A stretch of 64,000 bases of DNA, taken from assembly GCA_017590115.1 (NCBI GenBank), contig JAGGNK010012559.1, positions 1,360,119-1,424,118 of the forward strand, in the 5' to 3' direction. The notes beneath the pieces were generated by a model. That model saw nothing but the letters and a program-made list of their open reading frames with translations, ran no database searches and was not told the DNA's origin. Position 1 is the stretch's first letter; each line of letters starts with the position of its first letter. This stretch comes from Montifringilla adamsi. Lineage: Eukaryota > Chordata > Aves > Passeriformes > Passeridae. Made by a program: the position numbers and the translations under genes. Below, in pieces: positions 45,533 to 56,826 of this stretch.

Positions 45533-45900
45533 ATGTCCAGAGTCACCGAGAGAACCCTTGGGGGGCTCGGAGACCTTGGAATGTTGCCAGAAGTGTCTGG
45601 TGGCTTGACTTTGATCCATCTAGAGATGAAACATCAGTGTATGAGGAAATGAGAAGTTCTAGGGTGTGAATAGTGTATTTACAGGGTGAAGTGTAGATTT
45701 TAGAAATTAGGTACATGGTGGGTCATGAAGACAAGATGGAGGATTCAGGGCGTGGTCCTGGGTTCTTCTTTCTTCTTCATGTCTTGCATTTTCTGGGGTG
45801 AGGGTGGCACTTTTGGATTGGTTCATGGTGAAGGTACACTTGTCAATAAGGGTGAAAAGTATTGGGAATTAAAGGTAAATATGATAGACGTAGTTTTCAC

Positions 45901-45908
45901 TATAAAAG
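45901..45908 (+). promoter_or_regulatory. LTR TATA box
   Basis: TATAAAAG followed within ~25-30 bp by a GC-rich 'CCCGTGGGCGGGGGAGAG', as expected near an LTR transcription start. It may be the best preserved promoter-like site in the window. Confidence 0.6.
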
Positions 45909-46001
45909 ACACAACCGTCCCGTGGGCGGGGGAGAGTGCACTTGGCTGTCCTGCTGAGCAGACCTCGGCTGGGCAGAGAGAAAATATTGTAGATAAGAAT
46001 T

Positions 46002-46007
46002 AATAAA
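46002..46007 (+). promoter_or_regulatory. LTR polyadenylation signal
   Basis: AATAAA about 100 bp beyond the TATA box, in the position expected at the end of R. Confidence 0.6.
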
Positions 46008-46280
46008 CAAGATTGAAGACCGAAAAACCTGAGAGTCCAGGCTCGTCCTTCGAAGTGCGGCCACCCAGAACCACTTTTCCCATATCGGGGCAGAGACAAA
46101 CAACAGCGAACCCCGATACACCAGAACATTCCCCATTCCTGCCTCTTCCCCTCCTTCCCTCTCCTGGCTGCCCATCCCTGGTGGCCCAGGGCATGGCAGG
46201 GTGGCAGCGGTGGTGGCCTTGGTGGGACACAGCCCGTGGGACATGTCTGGGTGAGAGGGATGGGAGCAAGGGGCTGGGAG

Positions 46281-47466
46281 CAGGAAAGGGGGGTTGTGGT
46301 TTGGGTGTATGGAAAGGGGGGTTCTGTTTTGGGGCAGGAAAGGGGGATTCTGTTTTGGGGCAGCAAAGTGGGGCTCTGTGTTGGGGCAGGAAAGGGGGGC
46401 TCTGTGTTGGGGCAGGAAAGGGGGTTTGTGGTTTTGGGGTCTAGAAAGGAGTTTTCTCTGGCTTTGGATCAGGGACAGGAGTGTTTCTGTTTTAGGAGCA
46501 GGAAATGGGGGGGTGTTTCTGGTTTTGGGGCAGGAAAGTGGGGTTTCTGGTTTTTGAGTGCTGTTTTGGGGGCAGGGAAAGGGGTGTTTGTCTGGCTTTG
46601 GGGCAAGAAAGGGAGTTTCTGGTTTTGGGGCAGGAAAGGGGTGTTTCTCTGGCCTGGGGAGAAAGAAAAGGGGGTTTCTGTTTTTGGGGCAGGGAAGGGG
46701 GTTTCTCTCTGGCTTTGGGACAGGAAAAGGGGTTTTCTCTCTGGCTTTGGGGCAGGGATAGTGGTTTTTCTGTTTTAGGACAGGGAAAGGGGGTTCTGGT
46801 TTGGGGCAGGGAGAGGGGTGTTTCTCTCTGTTTTTGGGGCAGGAAAAGGGGTGTTTCTGTTCTGGGGGCAGGAAGGGGGGTTTCTGGTTTTGGGGTGTTG
46901 TTTTAGGGACAGGAAAGGGGTGTTTGTCTGGCTTTGGGAGAAAAAATGGGAGTTTATGTTTTTGGGGACGGAGAAGGGATTTCTCTCTGGCTTTGGGGCA
47001 GGGGCAGGGACAGGGGTGTTTCTGTTTTTGGGGTGGGAAAGGGGGGTTCTCTGTTTTTAGGGCAGGGACTGGGGTGTTTCTCACTGGTTTTGGGGCAGGG
47101 AAAGGGGGGTTCCTGTTTTTGGAGCAGGAAAGGGGGCTTTATCTGGCTTTGGGACAGGAAAAGGGGGTTTCTGGTTCTTGCTTTGGAGCAGGGAAAGGGG
47201 GTTTCTGTTTTGGGGCAGGGAAAGGGGTGTTTCTCTGGCTTTAGGACAGGAAAAGGGGGTTTCTCTCTATCTTTGGGGCAGGGACAGGGGTGTTTCTGTT
47301 TTTTGGGGCAGGAACAGGGGTGTTTCTCTGGCTTTGGGGCAAGAAAAGGGATCTTTCTGTTTTTGGGACAGGGACAGGGACAGGGGTGTTTCTGGTTTTG
47401 GGGCAGGAAAGGGGGGTTTCTCTTTTTGGGGCAGGGACAGGGGTGTTTCTCTCTGGCTTTGGGCTG
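46281..47466. repeat. G-rich ~30-38 bp minisatellite, about 1.2 kb
   Basis: Units read 'GGGGCAGGAAAGGGG' plus 'TGTTTCTCTGGCTTTG' or shorter 'GTTTCTGTTTT', roughly 35 copies, all with runs of four or more G on plus. It starts about 160 bp after the LTR. The 394-codon minus frame at 45900-47084 (Pro/Lys/Thr/Phe-rich) and several plus frames are produced by the array. Confidence 0.95.
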
Positions 47467-47624
47467 GGCCCTGCTCCTGAGTGTGTTGGTTCTGGAGATG
47501 CTGCTTAGGGAATAATCAGAGTGAGAAATGGCAGAAAATCTAAAAAAGGGGCTCTGAAGTGCAGCCCCGCCCCATGGATTGACCAAATCAAAATTCCTGC
47601 CTCGTACTACAAAGCCAGCCCCAA

Positions 47625-47760
47625 ATATAATAAAATAAACACCATAAACACAATACATAGAATAAATACATTAAATAGCAATAAATTGCAATAAATACAA
47701 TAAACACGATTAACAGAATAAATACAACAAATAGCAATAAATACAATAAATATAACCCAG
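47625..47760. repeat. (CAATAAATA)n A-rich microsatellite
   Basis: CAATAAATA, AATAAATAC and CAATAAAC units in irregular order. Many AATAAA words are incidental. Confidence 0.9.
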
Positions 47761-48679
47761 CCATGTGCACAGGGACAGAAATTCCCCATTTTTCCATAGG
47801 TACCAGCACATTTTGGGTCTCATTGCTCCCACTGCTGGGCTGCCACTTGTGTGATGTCACTTGTGCCACTTGTCTTTAGTTCATATCTACATTCACCTAT
47901 GTAAGAACAAGAACAAGAATATTTCAGGTGACAAACTGAATGTATATTTATGGATTATTTATCTGTGGGTGTGTTCCTAGCCCAGTTCATAGCAATATCA
48001 ACCAGCAGAGAATTATAAAAGTAATAATCCCAAATATCAATAATGATGCCTCAAAAACCCTGCTGCACAAACATGGCTGCAAGGCATTTTCACTGCTCAG
48101 AGCATCCCCCCTCCATGCCCAGGGGCTAAACCGAAGCTCAAGGGAATTTTAGGCCCAAAAAAAGGATTTTTCTGAGGAATTTACTCAGCACAGGACCTGT
48201 GAGTGAGAGCAGCACGTGCTGGAGCAGACGGAGCTTCATCCCCTTCAGGTTGTGCAGAGGCATTTCTGTCTAGCTTCAACCTCCAAGATATTTTATTTAT
48301 TTATTTCTCTATTTATTTATTCATTTATTTATTTTTCACACAGAGTTTTTGTTGGTTTTTTTGCTATCCAAAAAGTGCCAGCCAAAAGCAAAACACAGAA
48401 TGAGATTTTTCATCCTGGCCGGGTGTGGATTTGGGCTGATTCCTGTGCAGTGATGCAAATGTGAGTGGTTAATTTTTGGAAATAGGCAGGAGATTTATCT
48501 CAGCTGCTCAGACAGCTTTAAAAAATTAAAAATACACAGGAAAAAATACACAGAAAATGAATATAGAAGCAATGGGGACCTGGATTTTGTCTTTGCTGAG
48601 TGATACGACACCACAGAGAATTAGGTGCTGATTTTTATTTTTCCTTATTTCCCTTCATTTGCCCAGTCTGCGGGGTTTT
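47761..48679. other. Unrepeated stretch; short (TTTA)n
   Basis: TTTATTTATTT at 48292-48335. No gene or transposon was recognised. Confidence 0.4.
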
Positions 48680-48900
48680 TAGGGAGTTTTCCCATCCCTT
48701 GTGGTTTTTAGGAGTTTTCCCATCCCTTGTGAGTTTTAGGGAGTTTGCCCATCCCTTGTGATTTTAAGGGAGTTTGCCCACCCCTTGTGATTTTTAGGGA
48801 GTTTTCCCACCCCTTGTGAGTTTTAGGGAGTTTGCCCATCCCTTGTGATTTTTAGGGAGTTTGCCCATCCCTCGTGATTTTCAGGGAGTTTTCCCGTCCC
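48680..48900. repeat. 29 bp minisatellite, about eight copies
   Basis: Unit 'GGGAGTTTTCCCATCCCTTG' plus 'TGATTTTTA', with scattered changes, ending against the CpG-containing island at 48905. 'GGGAGTTTTCCC' is an imperfect palindrome. Confidence 0.97.
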
Positions 48901-48904
48901 TTGT

Positions 48905-49230
48905 GGTTCCCGGGGTGCGGGTTGGGAAGTGCAGCACGGGCAGGCAGGGCAATAATTGCAATATTTGATCCCGCTGGAGCTCGGCCCTTATCTGTTCCCA
49001 GAGTGTTTCCTCTGGCACGGCTCGCAGGAAAATACTTCTGGCACTGCTTTGGATTAATCCTGGAATAATCTCCCGGAGGAAGTGGCCGGAGGCCAATTGT
49101 TGAACCAATTAAAACAATGGCTCGGGATTAACCCCTTCAGGGCTGCGGAGCACACGCCTGGGGAGTTACACTGAGAAAAACAAAGTATTTGAAGATCCAG
49201 AGGTTAAAGCAACCTCGGGCTGAGGGTTTC
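48905..49230. other. Possible conserved non-coding element
   Basis: Unrepeated, balanced sequence between two arrays. It contains the palindrome GGATTAATCC (49051-49060), which holds two opposed TAATCC words typical of OTX/PITX-class homeodomain sites. SOX-like words lie at 49096-49101 (ATTGTT) and 49112-49118 (AACAATG), with two CCAAT words. A TTATCT (GATA) word is nearby. Binding and conservation are unproved. Confidence 0.4.
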
Positions 49231-49329
49231 CCTTTGCATCATTCCTGGGGAATTAGGGTTTTTATTTGCCCTGTTTGTGGCCAAAATTAACTCTGAGCTG
49301 CTCAGAGAGGGTGTTCAGGCCAGATCTTT

Positions 49330-52300
49330 GCCATGTATACATTGGCCATGTATAGATTTTATATATTTATACATTATACATATGTTTACATTTAGATATT
49401 ATACATTAGACATACTTATACATGTATACACATATACATTTTATATATATATATATATACACAGATATATAAATTGCCACATGTATGGCCATATATGCAT
49501 TATATCTATTTATACATTATACATATTTATACATGTGTACACATATACATTATATATACATACACATATATATTGCCATATATACATTGGCCATATATAC
49601 ATTATATCTATTTATACATGATATATATTATACATATTATACATTATACATATTTATACCTATTTACAGACATACATTTTATATATATATATATACACAC
49701 ATATATATTGCCATGTATACATTGGTTTTTTGGGTTTTTTTTAAAGGAACTGTTTGTGACAATGGCACTAAGTCTGAAGGGTAATACATATCTATACATG
49801 TATGCACATATACATTATATATATACACATATATATATTGCTATATAGACATTGGATTTTTGTTGGTTTTTTAAAGGAGCTGTCTGTGACAATGGCGCTA
49901 AATCTGATGGGTATAAATATTATACATATCTATACATGTACGCACATATACATTATATATACACGTGTATATATATATTGCCATATGTACCTTCCCCAGA
50001 TATACATATTATACTTATACATTATACATCTTATACTTTATAGATATTTATACATACATACACATATACATTATATATATACACATATATATTGCCATAT
50101 ATACATTGGCCATATATACATTATATCTATTTATACATGATATATATTATACATATTATACATTATACATATTTATACCTATTTACAGACATACATTTTA
50201 TATATATATACACACACACATATATATTGCCATGTATACATTGGTTTTTTGGGTTTTTTTTAAAGGAACTGTTTGTGACAATGGCACTAAGTCTGAAGGG
50301 TAATACATATCTATACATGTATGCACATATACATTATATATATACACATATATATATTGCTATATAGACATTGGATTTTTGTTGGTTTTTTAAAGGAGCT
50401 GTCTGTGACAATGGCGCTAAATCTGATGGGTATAAATATTATACATATCTATACATGTACGCACATATACATTATATATACACGTGTATATATATATTGC
50501 CATATGTACATTGGCCAGATATACATTACATATCTTTATACATTATACATATTATACATTATGCATATTTACACATGAATATACATACATATACATTATA
50601 TATACACATATATATAGTCATACATACATTGGCCATACATACACTATATCTATTTATACATCATACACATTATACATATTATATATTATACATATGTATA
50701 CATATATACACATATACATTATATATATACACATATATATATTGCGCCATATATACTTTTTTGTTTGTTTTTTTAAAGGAGCTGTCTATGACAATGGGGC
50801 TAAGTCTGATGTCTATAAATATTACACATATTGTACATGCATGCACATATACATTATATATATACACGTGTATTATATATATTGCCATATGTACATTGGC
50901 CAGATATACATTACATATCTTTGTACATTATACATATTATACATTATGCATATTTACACATGAATATACATACATATACATTATATATACACATATATAT
51001 AGTCATACATACATTGGCCATACATACACTATTTATACATCATACACATTATACATATTATATATTATACATATGTATACATATATACACATATACATTA
51101 TATATACATACACATATATATATTGCCATATATACTTTTTTGTTTGTTTTTTTAAAGGAGCTGTCTATGACAATGGGGCTAAGTCTGATGTCTATAAATA
51201 TTACACATATTTGTACATGCATGCACATATACATTATATATATACACACATATATATATCGCCACATGTACATTGGTTTGTGTTTGGGTTTTTTAAAGGA
51301 GCTGTCTGTGACAATGGCACTGAGTCTGATGGGTTTTATCTGATGGGTATAAATATTATACATATTTATACATGAATAAACATATACATTATATGCATAT
51401 ATACAAATATATATTGCCATATATGCATTGACCAGATATACATTATACATATTATACATGTACACTCACATTATTATATACATACATATATATATATATG
51501 CATATATATATAGCCATATATACATTGGGTTTTTGTTGATTTTTTTTTAAAGGAGTTGTCTGTGACAATGGCACTAAGTCTGATGGGTGTAAATATTATA
51601 AATATCTATACATGTATGCACATATACATTATATATATATACACAAATATATATAGTAATATATACATTGGCCTTATATACATTATACATATTATACATG
51701 TACATACACATATTTTTATATATATATATGTATATATATATACACCCACACATATATATAGCCATATACACATTGGGTTTTTGTTGTTTTTTTTTTAAAG
51801 GAGCTGTCTGTGACAACGGCACTAAATCTAATGGGTGTAAATATTATACATATTTATACATGTATGCAGATATACATTATATATATATACAAATATATAT
51901 AGTAATATATACATTGGCCATATATACATTACACATTTATACATTATATATATTATATATTGTATTATATATATTATACATTATACAGATTTATACATGT
52001 CTACATATATACATTATATATTGTATTATATATATTATACATTATACAGATTTATACATGTATACATATATACATTATACATATGTATACATATACTTTT
52101 TTATTGTTTTTTTAAGGAGCTGTCTGAGACAATGGCACTGAGTCTGATGATTTTTGTCTGATGGGTATAAATATTATATATATTTATACATGAATACACA
52201 TATACAATATATATATATACATATATCTATTGCCATATATACGTTGGTTTTTGGGGTTTTTTAAAGGGGCTGTCTGTGACAATGGCGCTAAGTCTGATGA

Positions 52301-52455
52301 TTTTTGTCTGATGGTTATAAATATGGTAGTTATTTATATATGTATACACATGTACATTATATACATACGCATATATATATTGCCATATATACTTTTGTTG
52401 GTTTTTTTTTTTAAGGAGCCGCTGTGACAATGGCGCGAAGTCTGATGGGTTTGGT
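49330..52455. repeat. TATACA-rich tandem array with twelve copies of a conserved core
   Basis: About 3.1 kb. AT blocks of ACATATACATTATATATA-type words separate twelve copies of a ~40 bp core: 'TTTTTTAAAGGAGCTGTCTG', then 'TGACAATGGCGCTAAATCTG' and 'ATGGGTATAAATATTATAC'. Cores lie near 49743, 49873, 50262, 50392, 50775, 51164, 51297, 51549, 51797, 52113, 52263 and 52411. Core-to-core spacing alternates (130, 389, 130, 383, 389, 133 bp). Larger blocks of 519 bp and about 385 bp are duplicated. The 334-codon Tyr/Ile-rich frame is an artefact. Confidence 0.95.
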
Positions 52456-52655
52456 CTCTTTCTTTTCTGTTATCCTCCCCCTGGCCGGGCGGGCTGCGAT
52501 TCCTGGGAGCGATATCTCACCGGGAATGAATGGCAGGAGGGAGACAAAGAGCTGGCTTTGTGCGCCGATGAATTAGGAGAGCATGTGGGTGGCTGCTGAG
52601 CAGCGCTCCCTTCCCTCAGCCTCCCGCCACCCAGCCCAGCTTTCCTGGTGTTTTC
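52456..52655. other. Unrepeated island, possibly conserved
   Basis: It continues directly from the last core copy of the array at 52411. It is CpG-containing and unrepeated ('CACCGGGAATGAATGGCAGG', 'GAGACAAAGAGCTGGCTTTG'). No exon was recognised. The style is that of conserved non-coding DNA. Confidence 0.35.
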
Positions 52656-52660
52656 CTCTG

Positions 52661-52902
52661 GGGAAAAAAAAACAACAAACAAACAAACAAACAAACAAAC
52701 AAAAAAAACAAAAACAAAAACAAAAACAAAAAAAAAACCCAAAAAAAACAAAAAAAAAAAACCCAAAAAACAAAAAAACAACAAAAAATCCCAAAAAAAA
52801 CCAAAAAACAAAAAAACGAAAAACAAAAAAACAAACAAAAAAAACCAAACCAAAACAAAACAAAATAAACAAAAAAACCCAAAAACCAAAACAAAAACAC
52901 CG
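52661..52902. repeat. (CAAA)n / A-rich microsatellite
   Basis: About 240 bp with almost only A and C on plus, starting with pure CAAA units and then irregular AAAAAACCC. Lys/Asn/Gln plus frames and Phe/Val/Leu minus frames are artefacts. Confidence 0.97.
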
Positions 52903-52959
52903 GGAATTCAGCACAAATCAGGGGGCTCGGGGAGAAAATGCTCCCCCAATAAATTAGGG

Positions 52960-53125
52960 TGACTCAGGTGGTGTTAAAGGTCGTGAAGGAAGCAGGATCA
53001 GGGCTAGGGTTAATTTATAAATGTTATCATGATCATTTCGCAGCTTCTTCTGCTTTTGCTCGCGGTTACATCCATGAACAAAGCGCCTGGAGCTGTGGGA
53101 TTGCTGCAGGAAACGATAAAATTGG
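52960..53125. other. Unrepeated island, possibly conserved
   Basis: 'AATTTATAAATGTTATCATG', 'CTTTTGCTCGCGGTTACATC' and 'GAACAAAGCGCC' (a TCF/SOX-like ACAAAG word) in unrepeated sequence. No exon was recognised. With 52456-52655 it may be one element split by the A-rich microsatellite. Confidence 0.35.
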
Positions 53126-53470
53126 TGTTGGATCACTCCCACCCATCCCCACGTGTCCTGCCGTGCCTCAGCTCCCTCCCCGTGCATTCCCGGTGTCCCC
53201 TGGCAGCGCCCGGTGTCCCTGCCTGCAGGGTGGCTTTTCCTCTGCGGGGTGGCACCTCCAGGGATCCGCACAGGAGCTGGCTCCTGCCAGGAGCAGGGAC
53301 AGGGGCTCAGCTGGAGCAAAACCCACTCGTTTTTCAGAGCTGAGCAGCAATTACCGGAGGGTGACGTGTCCGTGCTCCTCTCCTGCCGTGCAAATTCCCC
53401 CAAATCCCTCTCCCTGCCTTCCTCCCTGCTGGGCTGAAACCCCTTTGGAAGGATTCCTGCGAGGCACAAG

Positions 53471-53645
53471 GTGGCAAAGTCTAAACCTGGCCTGAAACCC
53501 AACAAAACCTCCCATGTCCTGCTTTGAGCAGGATTTTCCTGGGGGCTGCAGCTGCTCTTGCCCTTCTGGAGGTTTTTCCCTGCTGGTTTCTGTGGAATAA
53601 TTCTGAATCCCTGCTCCACAAAATCCCCCGTGGCCGCCTCGCTGC
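53471..53645 (+). repeat. Direct duplication, copy 1
   Basis: 'CCCAACAAAACCTC', 'CTGCTTTGAGCAGGATTTTC', 'CTGGGGGCTGCAG' and 'GTGGAATAATTCTGAATC' recur at 54728-54955 in the same order. CTGCTTTGAGCAG is an interrupted palindrome. Confidence 0.85.
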
Positions 53646-53810
53646 CCTGCCCACACCTGCCTTGCTCCCCAGGCTCTCCCCCAAATCAGTCTTCTCCAGG
53701 AAAGGGAAAATGGATAAAGCAAGAGAACAAAACCAGCTGATTATTCTGGGGAGAGCCTGGGGGGAAGCTGCCCCTGGGGATTTAAGTTTTGAGGCCTGCT
53801 TTCCCTGGTT

Positions 53811-53836
53811 TGTTTGTTTTTTTGGTTTTTTTTTTT

Positions 53837-53875
<39 letters not shown>

Positions 53876-53910
53876 GTTTTGGTTTTTTTTTTTTTTTTTT
53901 TTTTTTTTTA
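53811..53910. repeat. Poly-T with TTGG interruptions
   Basis: About 100 bp, nearly all T. Lys-rich minus and Phe-rich plus frames come from it. Confidence 0.97.
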
Positions 53911-54727
53911 ATCTTTGCTGTGTCCTCCAGCACCCAGGGATGGGTTGGGACAGGCACAGACCCCCAAGGAGGGATCCTATGGGCATTTCCACCATTCCTT
54001 CACCTCCCAGGGCTGTTATTCCTTTCTCTGAGCCAGGAAAGGAACATCTGCTTCCAGGAGGAGCCCTGGGAGGTGTCACAGGCTCCCTGCTCACTCCTGT
54101 TTCCTGCTTTCCTCCAGCTTTTCCAACAGCTGCTCTTATTCAGACCCAAACTCTGCACATCCAATCCCAAAAATCTGGAATTTTTATCCTCTCAGCCTCC
54201 CAGTCACTTCCAGAGCCCAGGGGTTGAGTGGCAGTGTGAGATTTGGGACCTTGGTGGCACAAAGAGGCAGCAGAGAATTCAGCCAACGGGTTTTTTAACC
54301 CACAAGTCCCAACCAGGGCAATATTGAGATTTTTTTGGGTTTTTTGGGGCCACTTCTAGCCCTGGATATTGCAGCCTGTGTGAGAAAAACTTAGAAATGG
54401 CTGAGAAGTTACAGTACAGGAAATAAATCAATTAAGTATTTATTTAATAACACATTTAATGGCCATTTAATCACCAGGAGCACGTTCTTGAAGCAGTTAC
54501 TCCCCCTTCCCTCCTGAGAATGTTCCAAGCAAGGAAATCCATCCTTGGAACCTGCGTGTGGAGCACCCAGATGTGCACACAAACAAATTCCTCTCATTTT
54601 TATCCCCAAAAATTCAATTTGCAGGTGCACTTTGCACAGTCAGAGCTCAGCAGCCTCACTTCCCACCCTGGGAGTTCATTCCTGGAGCAGACCCAGGTGT
54701 AGCAGAGCTCAAATGTGCCCAGTCTGT
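53911..54727. other. Unrepeated stretch, no gene seen
   Basis: Frames up to 137 codons run out of the poly-T but have no domain. No transposon was recognised. Confidence 0.35.
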
Positions 54728-54955
54728 GGGGAAGGAGTTTAAACCTGACTTAAAACCCAACAAAACCTCACTTTTCTCCCCTGCCCTGCTTTGAGCAGGA
54801 TCCTCCTGGGGGCTGCAGCCCAAACTTGGCTCTGCCCTGGCCCTTCCTGAGGGTTTTTCCTGCTTTTCTAGCCACTGGTGCTGTTTTCTGTGGAATAATT
54901 CTGAATCTCTGCTCTCCTCTGCCATGGAAATCACTCGTGGCCTCCTCGCTGCAGA
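54728..54955 (+). repeat. Direct duplication, copy 2
   Basis: Second copy of 53471-53645, longer by about 50 bp in its central part. The offset is about 1.26 kb. Confidence 0.85.
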
Positions 54956-55565
54956 GCCAGGATCAAAGAAAGAGAAAAGGAAAATGTTTTGCTCCTCTGG
55001 GATAATCTCCTGCCCCAGTCCTTACAGGAAAGGGAGGGAATTCAGCCAAAAACAACGAGCTTGGAAAAGGGAACCAACCTGGGTACTCATTTCAGCCTTC
55101 CTTCCCGTGACCTGGTGTTCTGGAGAGATTTTATTGATGGTTAATGCAGATCCAAACCAATCCGTGCATCCCCTTTTTGCATCATTTCACCAGAAAAAAT
55201 GAAATAAAAACCCACTGGCAGGAATATTGGGTCAGCCCAGAACACTGAGCAGTGTGCTGGAGTTATCTCAGATTTTTTTCTGATAGGGTGTGAGAAATTT
55301 ATTTGTAAAAGATTAATATATACAAATAATAATTCATATAAAATAATAAACATTAATTCATATATAACCTTTAGTGGTTATTCACGTGAGAAACCTTCCA
55401 ATAAAAGTAATCAAAAATTTTCAGAGGATCCAGTAGAAACTGAAGAAGTCGTTCTGTGGGGGTTTGTTTATTGATTCAATCAATTTCCCAATAAAACTGG
55501 ATCATTTGTGGAACATCTTTAGTCTATTAGCTTTCCCTCTCCACAAATGTTATTTTCTTAAATTA
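54956..55565. other. Unrepeated stretch, nothing recognised
   Basis: AT-rich at 55295-55370. No gene or element end was recognised. Confidence 0.4.
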
Positions 55566-55668
55566 AAAAAAACAAAAACAAAAACAAAAAAAAACAAAAC
55601 AAAAAAAAACCAAAAACCAAAACCAAACCAAAACAAAAAAAAAAAATCTGTTTTTTTTTTTTTTTTTT
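55566..55668. repeat. (CAAAAA)n followed by poly-T
   Basis: A-rich (ACAAAAACAAAA) for about 80 bp, then a run of T at 55651-55668. The abutting A and T runs could form a hairpin. Confidence 0.95.
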
Positions 55669-56605
55669 GCTTATATTCAGAACCTAAAGTGATGTCTGCT
55701 CATAGTTCTGGGACTCTGGGAGGGAGCTGGATCGGCTGCTGGAGGTGGAGCAGGGTTTGGTGGCTTGGGCAAAGAGGAAACCCAGCAAACGCTGAGAACA
55801 TTCCTTCTCACTGGGAATGAATCTGGAATTGAGAGCAGAGCTCCTCAGGCCCTGAAGTGGTTCTGCAGAGCAGGCAAGGTCCAGGTTTTATTGCCTCTGG
55901 AAGAGCACGCAGACACTTGGCAGGACAGTCCAGAAAATCAGGAGGTAAATGCAAACTGCAGCTCCCGTGGTCAAATCCTGGGTTCTCTCCTTCTCCCAAA
56001 CTCCAGGAAAAGTCTTTTAGGGCAGGAAAAAAAATATCACAAATGATTTTTCGGTCTTCTGTCTGAGTCAAGGGGCTTCTGCAGGGATTTTGGTGCAGGA
56101 AATGTTTCCTTTGGTGCTCTTGGATAGACCTGTAATTTTTGGAGTGCTGGAGGTTACAGAGGGGAAGGAGACCCAGAGCCCTCTCCTGGCACAGGCCAAA
56201 AGGACAGCTGGAAAAATGGAACAGCTGGAAAAATAAAACAGCTGGGAAAATAAAACAGCTGGGAAAAGAACACAGGGATGGGATGGGATGGGATGGGATG
56301 GGCAGGGCACGAGAAGGGAAAGCATGGACACTGGTGGGACTGAAGGCAAAGCCCTAAGTTGATTTAGAACCCGAATTTAAATTGTGAGAGGGCTTTGGGT
56401 GATGCAGGTGGGCAAAATAAAAGTGGGTTGGGGTTGTAGCTCCCCTCTGGTCTGCCCCAGCCCAGCTCAGGGTGAGGACACCCCAGCTGGGATGGGAGAT
56501 GAGGGTGCTGCCAGCTGAGAACTGGCCTGGGCAGCTCAGCAAAGGAGGGGCTGGAAGGCAGGGCAGGAGGTGCCCATGGAATTTTCCTGGCTTTCCTTCC
56601 TGGTG
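55669..56605. other. Mostly unrepeated; two small repeats
   Basis: It contains a ~17 bp repeat ('ACAGCTGGGAAAATAAA' type, four copies) at 56202-56272 and (GGGAT)n at 56277-56302. The remainder has no gene or transposon that I recognise. Confidence 0.4.
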
Positions 56606-56826
56606 TAGGTTGGATATTAGGAAAAAGTTTTTCACAGAAAGAGTGATAAAGTTCTGGAATGTTCTGCCCAGGAGGTGGTGCAGTCACCATCCCTGGGTGT
56701 GTTTAACAAAGCCTGGATGTGGCACTGGGTGCCAGGGTTGAGTTGAGGTGTTGGGGCTGGGTTGGACTCCATGAGCTTGAAGGTCTCTTCCAACCCAGTG
56801 ATTCTGGGAATTCTGGGAATTCTGTG
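56606..56826 (+). mobile_element. CR1 LINE 3' end
   Basis: About 220 bp: 'TAGGTTGGATATTAGGAAAA', 'GATGTGGCACTGGGTGCCAG', 'GGTCTCTTCCAACCCAGTGA' and a GGGAATTCT tail. It is close to 39825-40035 and to 19901-20155 reversed. Confidence 0.92.

Larger units (their letters stand above)
45533..46120 (+). mobile_element. Solo LTR of an endogenous retrovirus
   Basis: About 590 bp from TGTCC to a CA near 46120. The TATAAAAG at 45901-45908 and AATAAA at 46002-46007 define U3, R and U5 on plus. 'GTGGCTTGACTTTGATCC' and 'AAGACAAGATGGAGG' are words I associate with avian retroviral LTRs, and parts resemble the LTR at 35318. There is no neighbouring gag, pol or env, so this is a solo LTR. A target-site duplication could not be confirmed. 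Confidence 0.75.

Noticed and set aside
45900..47084. 394-codon minus-strand open frame (Pro/Lys/Phe/Thr-rich)
   Set aside because: It lies almost entirely in the G-rich minisatellite and its residues follow the repeat unit. No domain or splice context.
45533..47600. Possibility of a full provirus starting at the LTR
   Set aside because: No primer-binding site, gag, pol, env or second LTR was recognised. The following sequence is a minisatellite.
48680..48900. Regular 29 bp repeats resembling a CRISPR array
   Set aside because: There are no spacers of unique sequence between repeats; this is a plain minisatellite in eukaryotic DNA.
50371..51375. 334-codon Tyr/Ile-rich plus frame
   Set aside because: A product of TATACA-rich array composition.
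53005..53015. GGGCTAGGGTTAA resembling a telomere repeat
   Set aside because: Only one or two imperfect units, with no array.
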